From assembly GCF_009857505.1 (NCBI RefSeq), contig NZ_WWCP01000041.1, positions 1 through 50,707 of the forward strand: 50,707 nt of DNA. Direction: 5' to 3'. This document shows positions 50,691-50,707 of this stretch, piece after piece. Made by a program: the position numbers and the translations under genes. The stretch comes from Duganella lactea (GTDB lineage: Bacteria > Pseudomonadota > Gammaproteobacteria > Burkholderiales > Burkholderiaceae_D). Each line of letters begins with the position of its first letter. Position 1 is the stretch's first letter. The notes under the pieces are model-generated. The model made no database searches, was not told where the DNA came from, and saw only the letters and a program-made list of their open reading frames with translations.

Positions 50691-50707
50691 AAACTAAAGA
50701 GTTTGAT
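50691..50707 (+). rRNA. rrs: 16S ribosomal RNA, 5' end only
   Basis: The window ends in AAACTAAAGAGTTTGAT, the start of bacterial 16S rRNA (AGAGTTTGAT is the universal forward-primer site). The mature end is placed by analogy with E. coli. The rest is outside the window. Confidence 0.95.

Overview
The window looks like a chromosomal segment from a GC-rich betaproteobacterium, most likely an Oxalobacteraceae member (Massilia, Duganella or Janthinobacterium type). This is inferred from the gene set and protein character: the clpS-clpA pair, an AcnD/PrpF-type methylcitrate operon under PrpR, a cysI-DUF934-cysH-cysD-cysN-cobA block, the pepA/lptF-lptG divergon and a GTG-start trimeric porin. The last 17 bases are the start of a 16S rRNA gene. 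No prophage, CRISPR array or complete insertion sequence is present. The only mobile trace is the C-terminal end of an IS110-type transposase at the left edge.

Layout. 1-3.5 kb: the transposase tail, then a tightly overlapped dTDP-rhamnose operon on the minus strand (rfbBACD). 3.7-6.8 kb: cspA (minus) and the clpS-clpA protein quality control pair (plus). 7-13 kb: two uncharacterised coupled genes, then a secreted tricorn-type protease. 13.1-18.2 kb: an orphan MacB/FtsX-type permease with a sigma-54-like promoter, facing a minus-strand operon of a secreted alpha/beta hydrolase, a LytS-type kinase and a LytTR regulator. 18.3-29.8 kb: the propionate regulon, with prpR divergent from prpB-prpC-acnD-prpF-prpE and followed by DUF485-actP. 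29.9-36.3 kb: xth, an AT-rich gap with a small unknown gene, a lipoprotein, pepA divergent from lptF-lptG, and the chelatase gene. 36.3-45.7 kb: a glutamine cyclotransferase, a helical unknown, then assimilatory sulfate reduction (cobA, cysN, cysD, cysH, DUF934, cysI) with cysB divergent and a methyltransferase behind it. 45.8-50.7 kb: a porin, a NarX-type kinase, a LytTR regulator with its kinase, and the rrn promoter region.

How the genes cooperate. PrpE activates propionate, PrpC condenses propionyl-CoA with oxaloacetate, AcnD with PrpF replaces PrpD, and PrpB cleaves methylisocitrate. DUF485/ActP probably import short-chain carboxylates. CysDN makes APS, the iron-sulfur CysH reduces it directly (no APS kinase is seen here), CysI reduces sulfite, and CobA plus the CbiX-type chelatase supply two of the three steps to siroheme for CysI.

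The most unusual material is: (i) the 6978-9647 gene pair, whose first protein looks like a membrane-anchored zinc-phospholipase-C-like fold that has lost its metal ligands; (ii) tandem repeats that begin exactly at a stop codon at gene junctions (3x13 bp at 35886, 3x11 bp at 48925, 2x8 bp at 27785); (iii) TATAAT boxes placed 5-6 nt before the ATG of prpR and lptF, suggesting leaderless mRNAs; (iv) a sigma-54-like promoter before the orphan permease; and (v) a nested hairpin over the start of the NarX-type kinase gene. All function calls come from reading the sequence; no database search was run.
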